Assembly: GCA_012798435.1 (NCBI GenBank)
Contig: JAAZNF010000029.1
Span: 1 to 34,019, forward strand
Direction of reading: 5' to 3'
Length of the DNA: 34,019 nt
DNA from: Myxococcales bacterium
Lineage (GTDB): Bacteria > Myxococcota > B64-G9
Every line of letters begins with the position of its first letter. Position 1 is the first letter of the stretch. Shown piece by piece: positions 25,101 to 32,188 of the stretch. The notes under the pieces are model-generated. The model saw only the letters and a program-made list of their open reading frames with translations. It was not told the DNA's origin and did not search any database. The position numbers were made by a program, and so were the translations under genes.

Positions 25101-26470
25101 AGATCTGCTGCGGCACCTCGTGCTACAACCCGCTTACCGATCCCGCCCACTGCGGAAGTTGCGCCACCGCTTGCGACGCCAACGAGACGTGCGTGAGCGG
25201 CACCTGCAAATGCGGCGGCAGCGGGCCGGACTGCGGCGGCGGGCTCATCTGTTGTGGCACGAGCTGCTACGATCCGCTGACCCACCCCTCCCACTGCGGC
25301 AACTGCTCCACGGTGTGCGACGCCAACGAGCAGTGCGTGGGAGGCACCTGCAAGTGCGGTGGCAGCGGGCCGAACTGCGGCGCGGGGCAGCTGTGCTGCG
25401 GGACGAGCTGCGTCGATCCGGCCACCGACGAGTCGAACTGCGGCGGCTGTGGAGTGCTGTGCGACGCCGGGGAGATCTGCAGCGCCGGCGTGTGTCGCTG
25501 CGGCGGGAGCGGCCCCAACTGCAGCGCGCCCGAGGTGTGCTGCGGCACCGTGTGCGCCAACCTGGCCAGCCACAACGCCCACTGTGGCGCCTGCTTCAGC
25601 CCCTGCGACAGCAACGAGGTGTGCGTGAGCGGCCAGTGCCGCTGCGGCGGCAGCGGGCCCAACTGCAGCACGCCCATGTCCTGCTGCGGGACGAGCTGCG
25701 TGTCGCTGGCCTCGGACGCCAGCAACTGCGGCTCCTGCGGTTTCGCCTGCAACCAGAACGCCTACTGCAACGGGGGGAACTGCGCCTGCACCAGCCCCTT
25801 CGCCAACTGCAACGGCAGTTTCTCCGACGGCTGCGAGATCGACACCAGCACCGACGTGGCCCACTGCGGCAGCTGTGACCAGGCTTGCAACCTTCCCCAC
25901 GTGTCCGTGCACAGCTGCAGCGGCTCGGTCTGCCACATCCAGACCTGTAGCGCCACCTGGAACAACCTGGACGGAAGCGACCCTACCGGCTGCGAGTGCC
26001 AGGATGTAGGCAACGAGGCCAGCGGCAATAGCTGCGCCGCAGCCATCGACCTCGGCGTGCTGCCCGACAATGGCGCCACCGCTTCCTACACCGGCAACCT
26101 GAGCTTCGTGGGGGACGTGGACTGGTACAAATTCACCGCCTCCGACGGCGAGGACACACTCTCCAACTGCGGGGCCGGCAACGGTGAGACCTTCGACCTC
26201 CAGATCGCCATCGCGCCGACGCCCGGTGAGTTCCGCGTCTCGGTCTTCCGCGGGGATTGCGCCACCGAGGTGTGTCACCTGGACGAGAACGGTTTCCGCC
26301 TCGATGTTTCGTACAGCGCTCCAGATCACGGCGAGTGCCCGTGCCTGCCGTACGTGGCGAACGGCTACAAGGTTTGCAAGGCCTGGGGCGCGGTGTACTA
26401 CCTCAAGATCGAACGGGCCACCCCGACTACCTGCGGGACCTATACCCTGAGCCTGAGCAACGGCCTGTAA
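19142..26470 (+). CDS. Giant cysteine-rich surface protein with 27 Stig1-like repeats
   Basis: The 2442-residue product has a signal sequence ending in FAC (MPRKPLWLVWCMGLSVVVGG then Cys23), so it is probably a lipoprotein. Order: DxDC-type cysteine motifs (about 36-83: CTRAEDCPIGQDC, CVRDEDCGAGQVC); an Asp/Gly linker; five ASH/Hydin-type Ig-like domains beginning near 113, 221, 332, 451 and 555, each with a variant of LDFGDIRVG; two MopE-type motifs (IDNDCDALTDEDFD, IDNDCDGDTDEGFD) within about 664-790; a transition region; 27 tandem 48-residue repeats at 919-2214; and a C-terminal beta-rich domain (about 2215-2442, GDVDWYKFTASDGED) resembling pre-peptidase C-terminal domains. The ribosome-binding site GGGAGGAAG is strong. 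The architecture suggests a long, rigid, disulfide-bonded surface fibre. It lies between two paralogous SDR genes. Function is unknown. Confidence 0.88.
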   Translation: MPRKPLWLVWCMGLSVVVGGFACSDQSATPQDGPQTCTRAEDCPIGQDCIDGVCQTPGGDGDRCVRDEDCGAGQVCREGHCVEAPDGGDDGGDGDGADEPDIEILEPTLAGSPPAYLLDFGSVTVNQQVAGVIRLRNTGAAELRIVELNFEMGSSSEFFLDAATRDRLPINVAPGESTVIEVQYLAQDGRSDNGVLDILSNDPDEPRVPILLLSEFKGRARISLNPASLDFGDIRVGDSARLSFSVSNQGTGNSVLTVRGVQLASLVNDHFALVELAAFPFYLGVGDALSVVVEFHPAAESTLADRVIVVSDDADLPQAEVGLAGRGVSPNLKVDPAPVDVGEVRIGWVGELPVEISNQGGAPLAVTGLRLGDGTPEFVLASDPATGFDLVNLSPAQPQLLSPGEGRWLSLSYAPVDEGEDNAELVVESPDIAPSPRRVSVRGLGYFPPAIEVEPQRLDFGDLHVRAVLSANLVVRNIGRRFLSVSEMRIVGPANTFSFSPPALPALGPGEQALLQVGFSSQTIGWREGVLELVSNDPDRPVQNVPLSGNAIDPNIFILPLSPYDFGSVYRGQSATVTVYLTNAGVGPLEISAISINSGSSPDFALENLPALPLTIANSSEIVTFTIRYSPLEVAQDDGAVRIESLDLDAPVRMLVLTGRGGGCPTGFWDIDGDPANGCEYPCNLTNNGLEACDTIDNDCDALTDEDFDLATNPLHCGACNRRCGFVHAQALCQGGQCLMGACDVGYWDIDHSDADGCEYPCSRTNNGVEACDRIDNDCDGDTDEGFDTQSDVSNCGSCGNLCSLYRATPACVGGQCRVSSCDIGFGNCDNVHANGCEADLASDPLNCNGCGNVCVIPNAPPNCVGGMCVPGDCSSGFFDCDGDPGNGCETNLNIDFANCGACGHACDAGENCAGGQCHCGTIGPDCATPETCCDIECVDLQASQDHCGSCGNACQAGESCLAGQCRCGGTGPDCDASQICCGTGCFDPLTSVAHCGQCAVSCDAGETCQLGSCRCGGSGPDCSGIYVCCGTACIDPMSDNLHCGGCGNACNPGEVCTGGICRCGGTGPDCSAPLSCCGTQCVNLQGDNSDCGNCGIACDAGESCLAGACRCGGSGPDCSGSLSCCGTACVDRLIDESNCGACGVLCDSGEFCIDGQCRCGGIGANCSAPLTCCGSSCVNLSSNPGNCGGCGNICDSGESCVSGTCKCGGTGSDCGPGQTCCGTSCVNLQSDGSNCGFCGNVCDPGESCASGVCRCGGTGSDCGSAQACCGTQCVDLSSSETNCGACGNACDPGEFCISGVCRCGGSGPDCVSGQTCCSTSCVDLQSDPAHCGTCTTVCDAGESCVAGACRCGGSGPNCSAPMSCCGTNCVNLQSDPLYCGNCATACDPGESCEAGSCRCGGTGPNCSSPSSCCGTSCVNLQSDPAHCGTCTMACDAGESCQSGACRCGGTGPNCTLPLSCCGVDCFNLESDGAHCGGCATVCDAGETCQFGVCRCGGSGPDCVSPLSCCTTSCVNLQSDATHCGNCSTACDPNETCVSGGCRCGGTGPNCASPQSCCGTSCVNLQTDSTNCGGCGIVCDPGESCVNGACRCGGTGENCTSAQICCGTLCYNPLTDPLHCGSCANVCDAAESCVNGACRCGGSGPDCASDQICCGTACYNPLSDPAHCGSCSTVCDANETCVSGACKCGGSGPDCASPFSCCGTSCVNLQTDRNHCGSCPNACQAGQYCSAGSCVPGCLSDADCGGLSCCSNQCVDLSSNNSFCGSCTNACGVGESCVSGACRCGGTGPDCASSQICCGAGCYDPLSDESHCGSCATVCDAGEICTGGLCKCGGSGPDCSGGLACCGTLCVNLQSDNSHCGSCTNVCDANESCVSGACKCGGIGADCASPLSCCGTSCVNLGSDNNHCGACGNVCGAGESCVGGQCRCGGSGPDCSSSQICCGTSCYDPLTNPSHCGNCATACDANEQCVGGACQCGGSGPDCSSAQICCGTSCYNPLTDPAHCGSCATACDANETCVSGTCKCGGSGPDCGGGLICCGTSCYDPLTHPSHCGNCSTVCDANEQCVGGTCKCGGSGPNCGAGQLCCGTSCVDPATDESNCGGCGVLCDAGEICSAGVCRCGGSGPNCSAPEVCCGTVCANLASHNAHCGACFSPCDSNEVCVSGQCRCGGSGPNCSTPMSCCGTSCVSLASDASNCGSCGFACNQNAYCNGGNCACTSPFANCNGSFSDGCEIDTSTDVAHCGSCDQACNLPHVSVHSCSGSVCHIQTCSATWNNLDGSDPTGCECQDVGNEASGNSCAAAIDLGVLPDNGATASYTGNLSFVGDVDWYKFTASDGEDTLSNCGAGNGETFDLQIAIAPTPGEFRVSVFRGDCATEVCHLDENGFRLDVSYSAPDHGECPCLPYVANGYKVCKAWGAVYYLKIERATPTTCGTYTLSLSNGL
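21896..25783 (+). repeat. Tandem array of 27 coding repeats, 144 bp each
   Basis: The array spans exactly 27 x 144 bp without a single net insertion or deletion and encodes 27 units of 48 residues. The consensus runs RCGGSGPDC, then CCGTSCVNLQSD, HCGSC and CDAGESCVSGAC. Cysteines sit at unit positions 2, 9, 15, 16, 20, 30, 33, 37, 43 and 48 in every unit, including the divergent unit 18 (24344-24487, which begins VPGCLSDADC and has its first two cysteines at 4 and 10 instead), giving 270 cysteines. The pattern matches Stig1-like repeats known from myxobacterial secreted proteins; that link is from memory of the family. Confidence 0.92.
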
Positions 26471-26479
26471 CCGGTACCC

Positions 26480-27505
26480 ATGGCGGATTTTGCATCCATT
26501 CTCTCGCCCGTCCTGGTCACCGGGGCCAACGGCTTCATCGGCTCCGAGCTGTGCCGCGTCCTGCGCGCGCACGGCTGCGCGGTGCGGGGGCTGGCCCTGC
26601 CCGGCACCCCGGTGGAGGCGCTCCACGAGTTGGGCGTGGAGGTGTTTTTCGGAGATGTGTGCGATCCGGCCTCGCTGGCCGAGCCCTGCTCGGGCGCGCG
26701 CACGGTGTTTCACCTGGCGGCGCTGGCGCGCGACTGGGGGCGCTTCCATGATTTCATGCGCATCAACGCCGAGGGGACGGGGAACATGCTGGAGGCCGCC
26801 CGGCGCGGCGGCGCGCGCCGCTTCGTCCACATGAGCTCGCTGGCGGTGCACCGCTTCCGCGGGTACCGCGACGGCGACGAGAGCGTACCGGCGGACAACG
26901 TCGCCTTCGGCTACTGCGCCTCCAAGGTGAAGGCCGAGGCGCTGGTGCGAGCGGCCCATTCGCAACAAGGCATGCACACCACCATCATCCGGCCCGGGGC
27001 CATCATCCACGGGCCCGGGGACACCACCAGCTTCATCCACCTGGCGCCCGCCATCGAGGCGGGCGGCTTGCCCCTGGTCGACGGCGGCCGGCCGCTCACC
27101 TGCTTCTCGTTCTCCCGGAACCTGGCCGAGGGTATGCTGCTCGCCGCGGCGAGCCCGGCCGGGGCGGGGGAGACCTTCGTGCTGGCCGACGAAGTGCGTC
27201 TCACCATCCGCGAGCACCTCGAGGCCATCGCCCGCGAGCTGGGCGTTCCCGGCCACTTCCGTTCCGTGCCGGCCTGGCTGGCGCGGGCGGCGGCGTGGGT
27301 GGTCGACGGCGTGTTCCGGCTGGCCGGAGCCAGGGAGGCGCCGCCCATCCACCGCTACCGGGTGGGGCTGGTGGCGCGGGACTTTCGCTTCCACTCTGCC
27401 AAGGCCCGCTCGCTGTTGGGGTACGCACCGTGCGTGCCGTACGACGAGGCCATCCGGCGCACCGTGGCCTGGTACCGCGAGTGGCGGCGCCAGGTGAAGG
27501 CATAG
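26480..27505 (+). CDS. Extended SDR / NAD-dependent epimerase-like enzyme, copy 2
   Basis: The 341-residue enzyme has TGANGFIGSEL near the N-terminus, the pair MSSLAVHRF, catalytic Tyr145-Lys149 (YCASK), and IIRPGAIIHGPGDTT. It is clearly paralogous to the gene at 18087-19079, sharing TGANGFIG, SSLAVHRF, the HGPGDTT block and a similar C-terminal block (RYRVGLVARDFRFHSAKARS). It has a likely oxidoreductase or epimerase role on a sterol-like, sugar or hydroxyacyl substrate; none can be named. It starts 9 bases after the giant gene's stop with no strong ribosome-binding site, so it depends on co-transcription or coupling, and is followed after 18 bases by a third SDR. Confidence 0.85.
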   Translation: MADFASILSPVLVTGANGFIGSELCRVLRAHGCAVRGLALPGTPVEALHELGVEVFFGDVCDPASLAEPCSGARTVFHLAALARDWGRFHDFMRINAEGTGNMLEAARRGGARRFVHMSSLAVHRFRGYRDGDESVPADNVAFGYCASKVKAEALVRAAHSQQGMHTTIIRPGAIIHGPGDTTSFIHLAPAIEAGGLPLVDGGRPLTCFSFSRNLAEGMLLAAASPAGAGETFVLADEVRLTIREHLEAIARELGVPGHFRSVPAWLARAAAWVVDGVFRLAGAREAPPIHRYRVGLVARDFRFHSAKARSLLGYAPCVPYDEAIRRTVAWYREWRRQVKA

Positions 27506-27523
27506 GGAGGGGGGGGCGCGGTC

Positions 27524-28510
27524 ATGCGAGTGCTCATCACCGGGGCCACCGGCTTTCTGGGCTCCCATCTGGCCGAATACCTCTCGCGCCTGACCGGCCT
27601 GGAGCTCGTACTGCTGCTGCGGCCCACGTCCGACCCGCGCTGGCTGGCGGGGGCGCGCTTCGAGCGGGTCGGCGGAGACGTCACCGAGCCGCCGGAGGTT
27701 CTCGCACGCAAGTTCGAGCGGGTGGATGTCGTGTTGCACCTGGCCGGCATCACCAAGGCGCTCGCGCGGAGGGCCTTCTTCGAGGTCAACCAGGGGGGCG
27801 TGCGCAACGTGCTCGAGGCCTGTCTGCGCCTGTCCGCGCCGCCGCGGCGGGTGGTGGTGGTGTCCAGCGCCGGGGCGCTGGGGCCCGGGGTGGACGGTCG
27901 TCCCGTGCGCGACGACCAGCCGCCCCATCCGGTGGACGTGTACGGTGAGAGCAAGCTCGCCGCGGAGGCCGAGGCGAAGGTTCGCCAGTCGCGGCTCCCC
28001 ATCGCCATCGTACGCCCTGGTGCCATCTACGGCCCGCGCGATCTCGAGCTGCTGCCGTACTTCCGCGCGCTTCACCGGGGCCTGGCGGCGCGCATCGGCC
28101 TGAAAGAGGCCTGGATGAACCTGGCGTTCGGCCGCGACGTGGCCCGGGCCATCTGGTTGGCGGCGACCGCACCCGCGGCGGCGGGGCAGGCGTGCCTGGT
28201 CGGCGGGCAGGACGTGGAGGCGCGCGAGCTGTGTCGCCTGGCGGCCGCGGCGCTGGGACGGCGGCGGGTGATCTCGGTCGCCATTCCGGGGCCGCTGTTT
28301 TCGCTGGCGGCGCTGGCCAGCAGCGCCATCGGGGCCATCACGCGAAGGCCCCGCATCTTCACCTGGGGGACCCGGCGCCGGCTGCTGGCCCGGGACTGGC
28401 GCCTGGATCTTTCGCGCGCCGAGAGCATCCTCGGCTACCGGCCCGAGGTGCCGCTCGTCGAGGGCCTGGCCGAGACCGTGGCCTGGTACCGGGCGCAAGG
28501 GCTTCTGTGA
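27524..28510 (+). CDS. Extended SDR / NAD-dependent epimerase-like enzyme, copy 3
   Basis: This 328-residue enzyme is a more distant SDR relative: Rossmann motif TGATGFLGSHL, VVLHLAGITKALARR, VVVSSAGALGPG, catalytic Tyr140-Lys144 (YGESK) and IVRPGAIYGPRD. The typical SDR tail motif ESILGYRPEVPLVEGLAETV is present. A GGGAGGGGG run a few bases before the ATG at 27524 serves as ribosome-binding site. It ends the plus-strand SDR cluster. The substrate is unknown. The N-terminal GATGFLGSHL fits NAD(P)-dependent nucleotide-sugar epimerases and reductases alike. Confidence 0.85.
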   Translation: MRVLITGATGFLGSHLAEYLSRLTGLELVLLLRPTSDPRWLAGARFERVGGDVTEPPEVLARKFERVDVVLHLAGITKALARRAFFEVNQGGVRNVLEACLRLSAPPRRVVVVSSAGALGPGVDGRPVRDDQPPHPVDVYGESKLAAEAEAKVRQSRLPIAIVRPGAIYGPRDLELLPYFRALHRGLAARIGLKEAWMNLAFGRDVARAIWLAATAPAAAGQACLVGGQDVEARELCRLAAAALGRRRVISVAIPGPLFSLAALASSAIGAITRRPRIFTWGTRRRLLARDWRLDLSRAESILGYRPEVPLVEGLAETVAWYRAQGLL

Positions 28511-28588
28511 AGAAATCCTGGCGTGGATTGTGTTGGGGCGTGGCAGCTTTTTTTCGAGCCCTCGCGTAGCCTCCGCCCGACCTTTGCT

Positions 28589-28635
28589 GTCAATGGCCTT
28601 TGGTCGCTTCGCGACTCGCTGCGCTCGCCATTGAC
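28589..28635. repeat. Nested inverted repeat
   Basis: A 9-base outer stem (28589-28597 with 28627-28635) encloses a 5-base-pair hairpin at 28603-28615. It could form a branched hairpin on either strand. Confidence 0.6.
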
Positions 28636-28669
28636 GGCGGCCGGGCTTCGGCTGGACTTGCAGCTATGA

Positions 28670-28689
28670 GGAGCATGCAGGCATGCTCC
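28670..28689. repeat. 20-base palindrome
   Basis: Nine-base arms GGAGCATGC and GCATGCTCC are separated by AG. The same gap holds another inverted repeat 35 bases to the left. Confidence 0.6.
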
Positions 28690-28878
28690 ACTTCGTAGAC
28701 ATGGGTATTCAGTTTCTTCTGCCATGTTCAGTGTCAGCAGGCTGTTCTGCATTTTACCTGGATAAGAGGTTCCTCCGGTTTTTCCGTGAGCTCCCTGTGG
28801 GCACGCCCCCTTGCCCCCGGAGAGAATCCGTAAAAAATCCTGCTGATCTATTGGCGGCGCCTTTTCAGAACCTTTTCT

Positions 28879-29823
28879 CTACTTGCCTGGGTTGAGCATG
28901 CGCGCAAGCTCGTCGGCCAGGTAGTCCTTGACCGCGGCGATGGTGCGGCGCTTCGCCTCCACGTCGGCCTGCATGGCCTTGATCTGGGGCATGGAGCAGT
29001 CGGTGAGAAGCTCGAGGTAGCGCCACACCAGCCCGTCGTCCAGGCCGTGGATGCGGGCGCGGATGGCGTCGGGACTCTCGTGCAGGCAGATGGTGTTGCC
29101 GCACGACTTGGACATCTTGCTGCCGACGAACTCGCCCTCCCGCAACAAGGCGTCGGTGCCCTCCAGAAGCTCGGTGGTCACGGCGCACAGCGGCGGCAGG
29201 CCGCGCGCGGCCATGATCTCGCGCGCTAGCAGAAAGTTCTGTACCTGGTCCTGGCCGCCGACCTCCACGTCGATTTCGAGGTGCAAGGCGTCGTAGGCCT
29301 GCAGCAAGGGGTACAGGATCTCGTGCAACCCGAGATCGGGCCGGCGCGCCAGATCCTCGCGTGTGGCCAGGCGCTGCAGCGGCACCAGGCGCGCCAGCTC
29401 CAGCAGCTCCTCGAGCTTGAGGGAGGCCAGCCAGCTCGAGTTGTGCTCGATGCGCAATCGCGAAAGGTCGAGGAGGCGCCCCACCTGGTCGCGGTAGGTA
29501 CGCGCGAACTCGTCGACCTGGCTCCGCTCGAGGCGCGCGCGGCCCTCGTTGCGGGCCGAGGGATCCCCCACCGTGGCGGTGAAGTCGCCGATGAGGAAGA
29601 TCACCTCGTGGCCCAGGTCCTGGAACTGCCGCAGCTTGCGCAGCAGCACCGCGTGCCCCAGGTGCAGATCCGGCGCGGTAGGGTCGAAGCCGGCCATGAC
29701 CCGCAGCGGCCGGCCGGTCTCCATGGAGCGACCGAGCCGCGCCAGCAGCTCCTCGCGCTCGATCACCTCCGCGGTGCCCCGTAGGAGCAGGTTGAGCTGT
29801 TCGCTCGGATGGGCAAAGGCCAT
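28879..29823 (-). CDS. tyrS: Tyrosyl-tRNA synthetase lacking the C-terminal S4 domain
   Basis: The 314-residue class Ic enzyme attaches tyrosine to its tRNA. The HIGH-type motif is HLGH (54-57, in GFDPTAPDLHLGH) and KMSKS is at 236-240. Tyrosine recognition is supported by Tyr171, Gln175 and Asp178 (YPLLQAYD) and by VEVGGQDQVQN, so this is not a tryptophan enzyme. Typical bacterial TyrRS has about 400 or more residues, with an RNA-binding S4 domain at the end; here the protein stops right after the anticodon-binding helical region (EAKRRTIAAVKDYLADELAR). The region beyond the stop shows no S4 sequence in any frame that I recognise. It is 12 bases downstream of ymdB, in the zapA-rny-ymdB cluster. 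Confidence 0.88.
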   Translation of the reverse strand: MAFAHPSEQLNLLLRGTAEVIEREELLARLGRSMETGRPLRVMAGFDPTAPDLHLGHAVLLRKLRQFQDLGHEVIFLIGDFTATVGDPSARNEGRARLERSQVDEFARTYRDQVGRLLDLSRLRIEHNSSWLASLKLEELLELARLVPLQRLATREDLARRPDLGLHEILYPLLQAYDALHLEIDVEVGGQDQVQNFLLAREIMAARGLPPLCAVTTELLEGTDALLREGEFVGSKMSKSCGNTICLHESPDAIRARIHGLDDGLVWRYLELLTDCSMPQIKAMQADVEAKRRTIAAVKDYLADELARMLNPGK

Positions 29824-29835
29824 GTCGTCCCCCTT

Positions 29836-30636
29836 TCAGCCCGCGATTCGCCATTCCCGGCGCGCCACGGACAGGCAGCGCCCGCTGTCGGGGTCCACCT
29901 CGATGAGCGCGCCTTGCAACTGCACGTCCCCCCGGGCCAGCTCGAAGGGCGAGTGCCGCTTGGTGAGGAAGCGCCGGAGCGCGTCGGCGCTCTCGACACC
30001 GATGACCGAGTCGCAGGGGCCGCACATGCCCAGATCGGTCTGGTAGCCGGTGCCGCCCGGCAGCACCTCGGCGTCGGCGGTGGGCACATGGGTGTGGGTG
30101 CCGACCACCGCGCTGACCCGGCCGTCCAGGTAGCGGCCCATGGCGCGCTTCTCGCTGGTGGCCTCGGCGTGAAAGTCCACCACCACCATGCAGGTCTCGC
30201 GGCGCAGCGCCTCCAGGGCCTGGTCGGCCGCCCGGAAGGGGCAGGGCAGCGGGCCCATGAAGAGCTGTCCCTCGAGGTTGAGTACGCCCACCTTGACGCC
30301 CTCTTTGCTAGCGAAGACGCCGAAGCCCCGGCCGGGCGTGCCCTCCGGGTAGTTGGCCGGGCGCAGCAGGCGCGGCTCCTGGTCGATGAAGTTCTCGATC
30401 TGGCGGTACTTCCAGATGTGGTTGCCGCTGGTGAGCACGTCGATGGGCAAGGAAAGAAGCTCGCGCGCCACCTCCGGGGTCACGCCTACCCCGCCGGCGG
30501 CGTTCTCGGCGTTGGCGATCACGAAGTGCGCGCCGCACTCCTCGCGCATGCGGGCCATGGCTTGGCCGAGCGCCTGCCGGCCGGGCTTGCCCACCACGTC
30601 GCCAAGCATAAGGATGCGGAAGGGCTCACTTGGCAT
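29836..30636 (-). CDS. ymdB: YmdB-family metallophosphoesterase
   Basis: The 266-residue protein has all the YmdB landmarks: [51 protein letters not shown] and [10 protein letters not shown]. The Asp, Asn and His residues in these segments bind two metal ions. Family members hydrolyse 2',3'-cyclic nucleotides and affect RNA turnover and cell development; the gene regularly sits next to rny. Its ATG overlaps the end of rny by 11 bases, which suggests coupled translation. The function is inferred from the family. Confidence 0.93.
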   Translation of the reverse strand: MPSEPFRILMLGDVVGKPGRQALGQAMARMREECGAHFVIANAENAAGGVGVTPEVARELLSLPIDVLTSGNHIWKYRQIENFIDQEPRLLRPANYPEGTPGRGFGVFASKEGVKVGVLNLEGQLFMGPLPCPFRAADQALEALRRETCMVVVDFHAEATSEKRAMGRYLDGRVSAVVGTHTHVPTADAEVLPGGTGYQTDLGMCGPCDSVIGVESADALRRFLTKRHSPFELARGDVQLQGALIEVDPDSGRCLSVARREWRIAG

Positions 30637-32188
30637 ATTCCACCGCCCGGGTCTCGCGGATGACCGTGACCTTGATCTGGCCCGGGTAGGTGAGCTCCTG
30701 CTCGATCTTGCGGGCGATCTCCCGCGACAGCAGGGTGGCCTCGTCGTCGCTGACCTTGCTGTTCTCCACCATCACCCGGATCTCGCGCCCGGCCTGGATG
30801 GCGAAGGCCTTCTCCACACCGGCGAACGAGCGAGAGATGCGCTCCAGGTCGTCGAGGCGCTTCACGTAGGACTCGAGCATCTCGCGCCGCGCCCCGGGCC
30901 GCGCCCCGCTCAGGGCGTCGGCGGCCTGGATCAGGATGGCCAGCACGGTCTCGGGCGGCTCGTCCTCGTGGTGCGCGCGCACCGCGTGCAGGATCTTGGG
31001 CGATTCGCCGTACTTCTTGAGCAGATCGGCCCCGATCACCGCGTGCGACCCCTCCACCTCGTGGTCGATGGCCTTGCCGATGTCGTGCAGCAGGCCGGCC
31101 CGCCGGGCCAGCCGGATGTTCATGTTCAACTCGCCGGCCATGATGCCGGCCAAAAACCCCACCTCCACGCTGTGCTGGAGCTGGTTCTGGCTGTAGCTGG
31201 TGCGGTACTTGAGCCGGCCCAGGGTCTTGATGATGTCGGGGTGGATGCCGTGGATGCCCAGCTCGAAGCAGGCGTGCTCCCCGGCCTCCTTGATGACCTG
31301 CTCCAGCTCCTTCTCGGTCTTGGCCACGATCTCCTCGATGCGCGCCGGGTGGATGCGGCCGTCGGCGATGAGCTTCTCGAGGCTGAGGCGCGCCACCTCG
31401 CGGCGCACCGGGTTGAAGCCGGAGATGATCACCGCCTCGGGGGTGTCATCGATGATGAGGTCCATGCCGGTGGCCGCCTCCAGCGCCCGGATGTTGCGGC
31501 CCTCGCGCCCGATGATGCGGCCCTTCATGTCATCGTTGGGCAGCGGCACCACCGATACGGTGGCCTCGGAGACGTAGTCGCCCGCGTAACGCTGGATGGC
31601 GGTGGCCAGGATGTGCTTGGCGCGCTTGTCCGCCTCCTGGCGGGCTTCCTCCTCCACCTGCTTGATGAGCTTGCCCGACTCGTGCCGCGCCTCCTCCACC
31701 ATGGAGTCCAGCAGGGTCTTCTTGGCCTCCTCGGCGGACATGCCGCTGACCTTCTCGAGCTGGCGCTGGGCTTCCTGCAGGATGGCCTCGCGTTTGGTTT
31801 GCAACTCTTGCAGTTTCTGCTCGCGCGCCTGGAATTCCTTCTCGCGCCGCTTGAAGTCGTTGTCCTGCCGGTCCAGCAGGTCGGCGCGCTTCTCCAGGCT
31901 CTCCTCCCGGTGGAGCAGGCGTTTCTCCTGGGCGGAGAGGTTCTCTTGCTTGTTCCGGATCTCCTGATCGAGCTCCCGCCTGCGCTTGTCGACGATCTCC
32001 TTGGCCTCGATCTCGGCGGTGCGCTGGGCAAGCTCGGCCTGCTTGCGGGCCTCGTCCTGGATGCGCTGGGCGTCCCCGCGAGCGCGGGAGACGATCGAGC
32101 GGGCGGAGCGAACGGCCACAAGGTACGTGATCAAGGAGGAACCGACCACGGCGCCGACGGCGATCAAGATGACGATGATGGGGGACAC
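30626..32188 (-). CDS. rny: Ribonuclease Y
   Basis: The 520-residue endoribonuclease starts mRNA decay. It has an N-terminal membrane helix ([20 protein letters not shown]), a long charged coiled coil (about 30-200), a KH domain ([19 protein letters not shown] near 220) and an HD domain with His368-Asp369 ([12 protein letters not shown]), upstream histidine in [13 protein letters not shown] and [12 protein letters not shown]. The GTG at 32188 is chosen because GGGGGAGG lies 7 bases upstream and because the membrane helix begins right there; an upstream-extended frame has no such signals. The length agrees with the family (about 515-520). It is followed by ymdB with an 11-base overlap. Confidence 0.95.
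   Translation of the reverse strand: MSPIIVILIAVGAVVGSSLITYLVAVRSARSIVSRARGDAQRIQDEARKQAELAQRTAEIEAKEIVDKRRRELDQEIRNKQENLSAQEKRLLHREESLEKRADLLDRQDNDFKRREKEFQAREQKLQELQTKREAILQEAQRQLEKVSGMSAEEAKKTLLDSMVEEARHESGKLIKQVEEEARQEADKRAKHILATAIQRYAGDYVSEATVSVVPLPNDDMKGRIIGREGRNIRALEAATGMDLIIDDTPEAVIISGFNPVRREVARLSLEKLIADGRIHPARIEEIVAKTEKELEQVIKEAGEHACFELGIHGIHPDIIKTLGRLKYRTSYSQNQLQHSVEVGFLAGIMAGELNMNIRLARRAGLLHDIGKAIDHEVEGSHAVIGADLLKKYGESPKILHAVRAHHEDEPPETVLAILIQAADALSGARPGARREMLESYVKRLDDLERISRSFAGVEKAFAIQAGREIRVMVENSKVSDDEATLLSREIARKIEQELTYPGQIKVTVIRETRAVEYAK

Larger units (their letters stand above)
28511..28878. other. Intergenic region with nested inverted repeats, no gene seen
   Basis: This 368-base gap separates the convergent SDR copy 3 and tyrS. 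It contains GTCAATGGC (28589-28597) pairing with GCCATTGAC (28627-28635) around an inner hairpin GTCGC-TTC-GCGAC (28603-28615), and a near-perfect palindrome GGAGCATGC-AG-GCATGCTCC (28670-28689). The second half is lower in GC than its surroundings and has T- and A-runs. No credible coding sequence was found. It may be a dispersed palindromic element or a mobile remnant; a copy elsewhere cannot be seen in the window. Confidence 0.5.

Noticed and set aside
21896-25783. A CRISPR array or minisatellite as explanation for the 144-bp periodicity
   Set aside because: The repeats are too long and too diverged in DNA, have no spacers, and code in one frame for a conserved cysteine pattern.
21551-28498. 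A 2315-residue open frame on the minus strand opposite the giant gene and the SDR genes
   Set aside because: It mirrors the plus-strand reading frames. GC-rich, TGC-rich DNA has few stops in the opposite frame, and its translation is alanine- and valine-rich low complexity without any domain. The plus-strand genes have clear signals and motifs.
28435-28752. A 105-residue minus-strand frame in the gap after tyrS
   Set aside because: It overlaps the end of SDR copy 3, has no ribosome-binding site and runs through the inverted repeats; it does not resemble the missing S4 domain.
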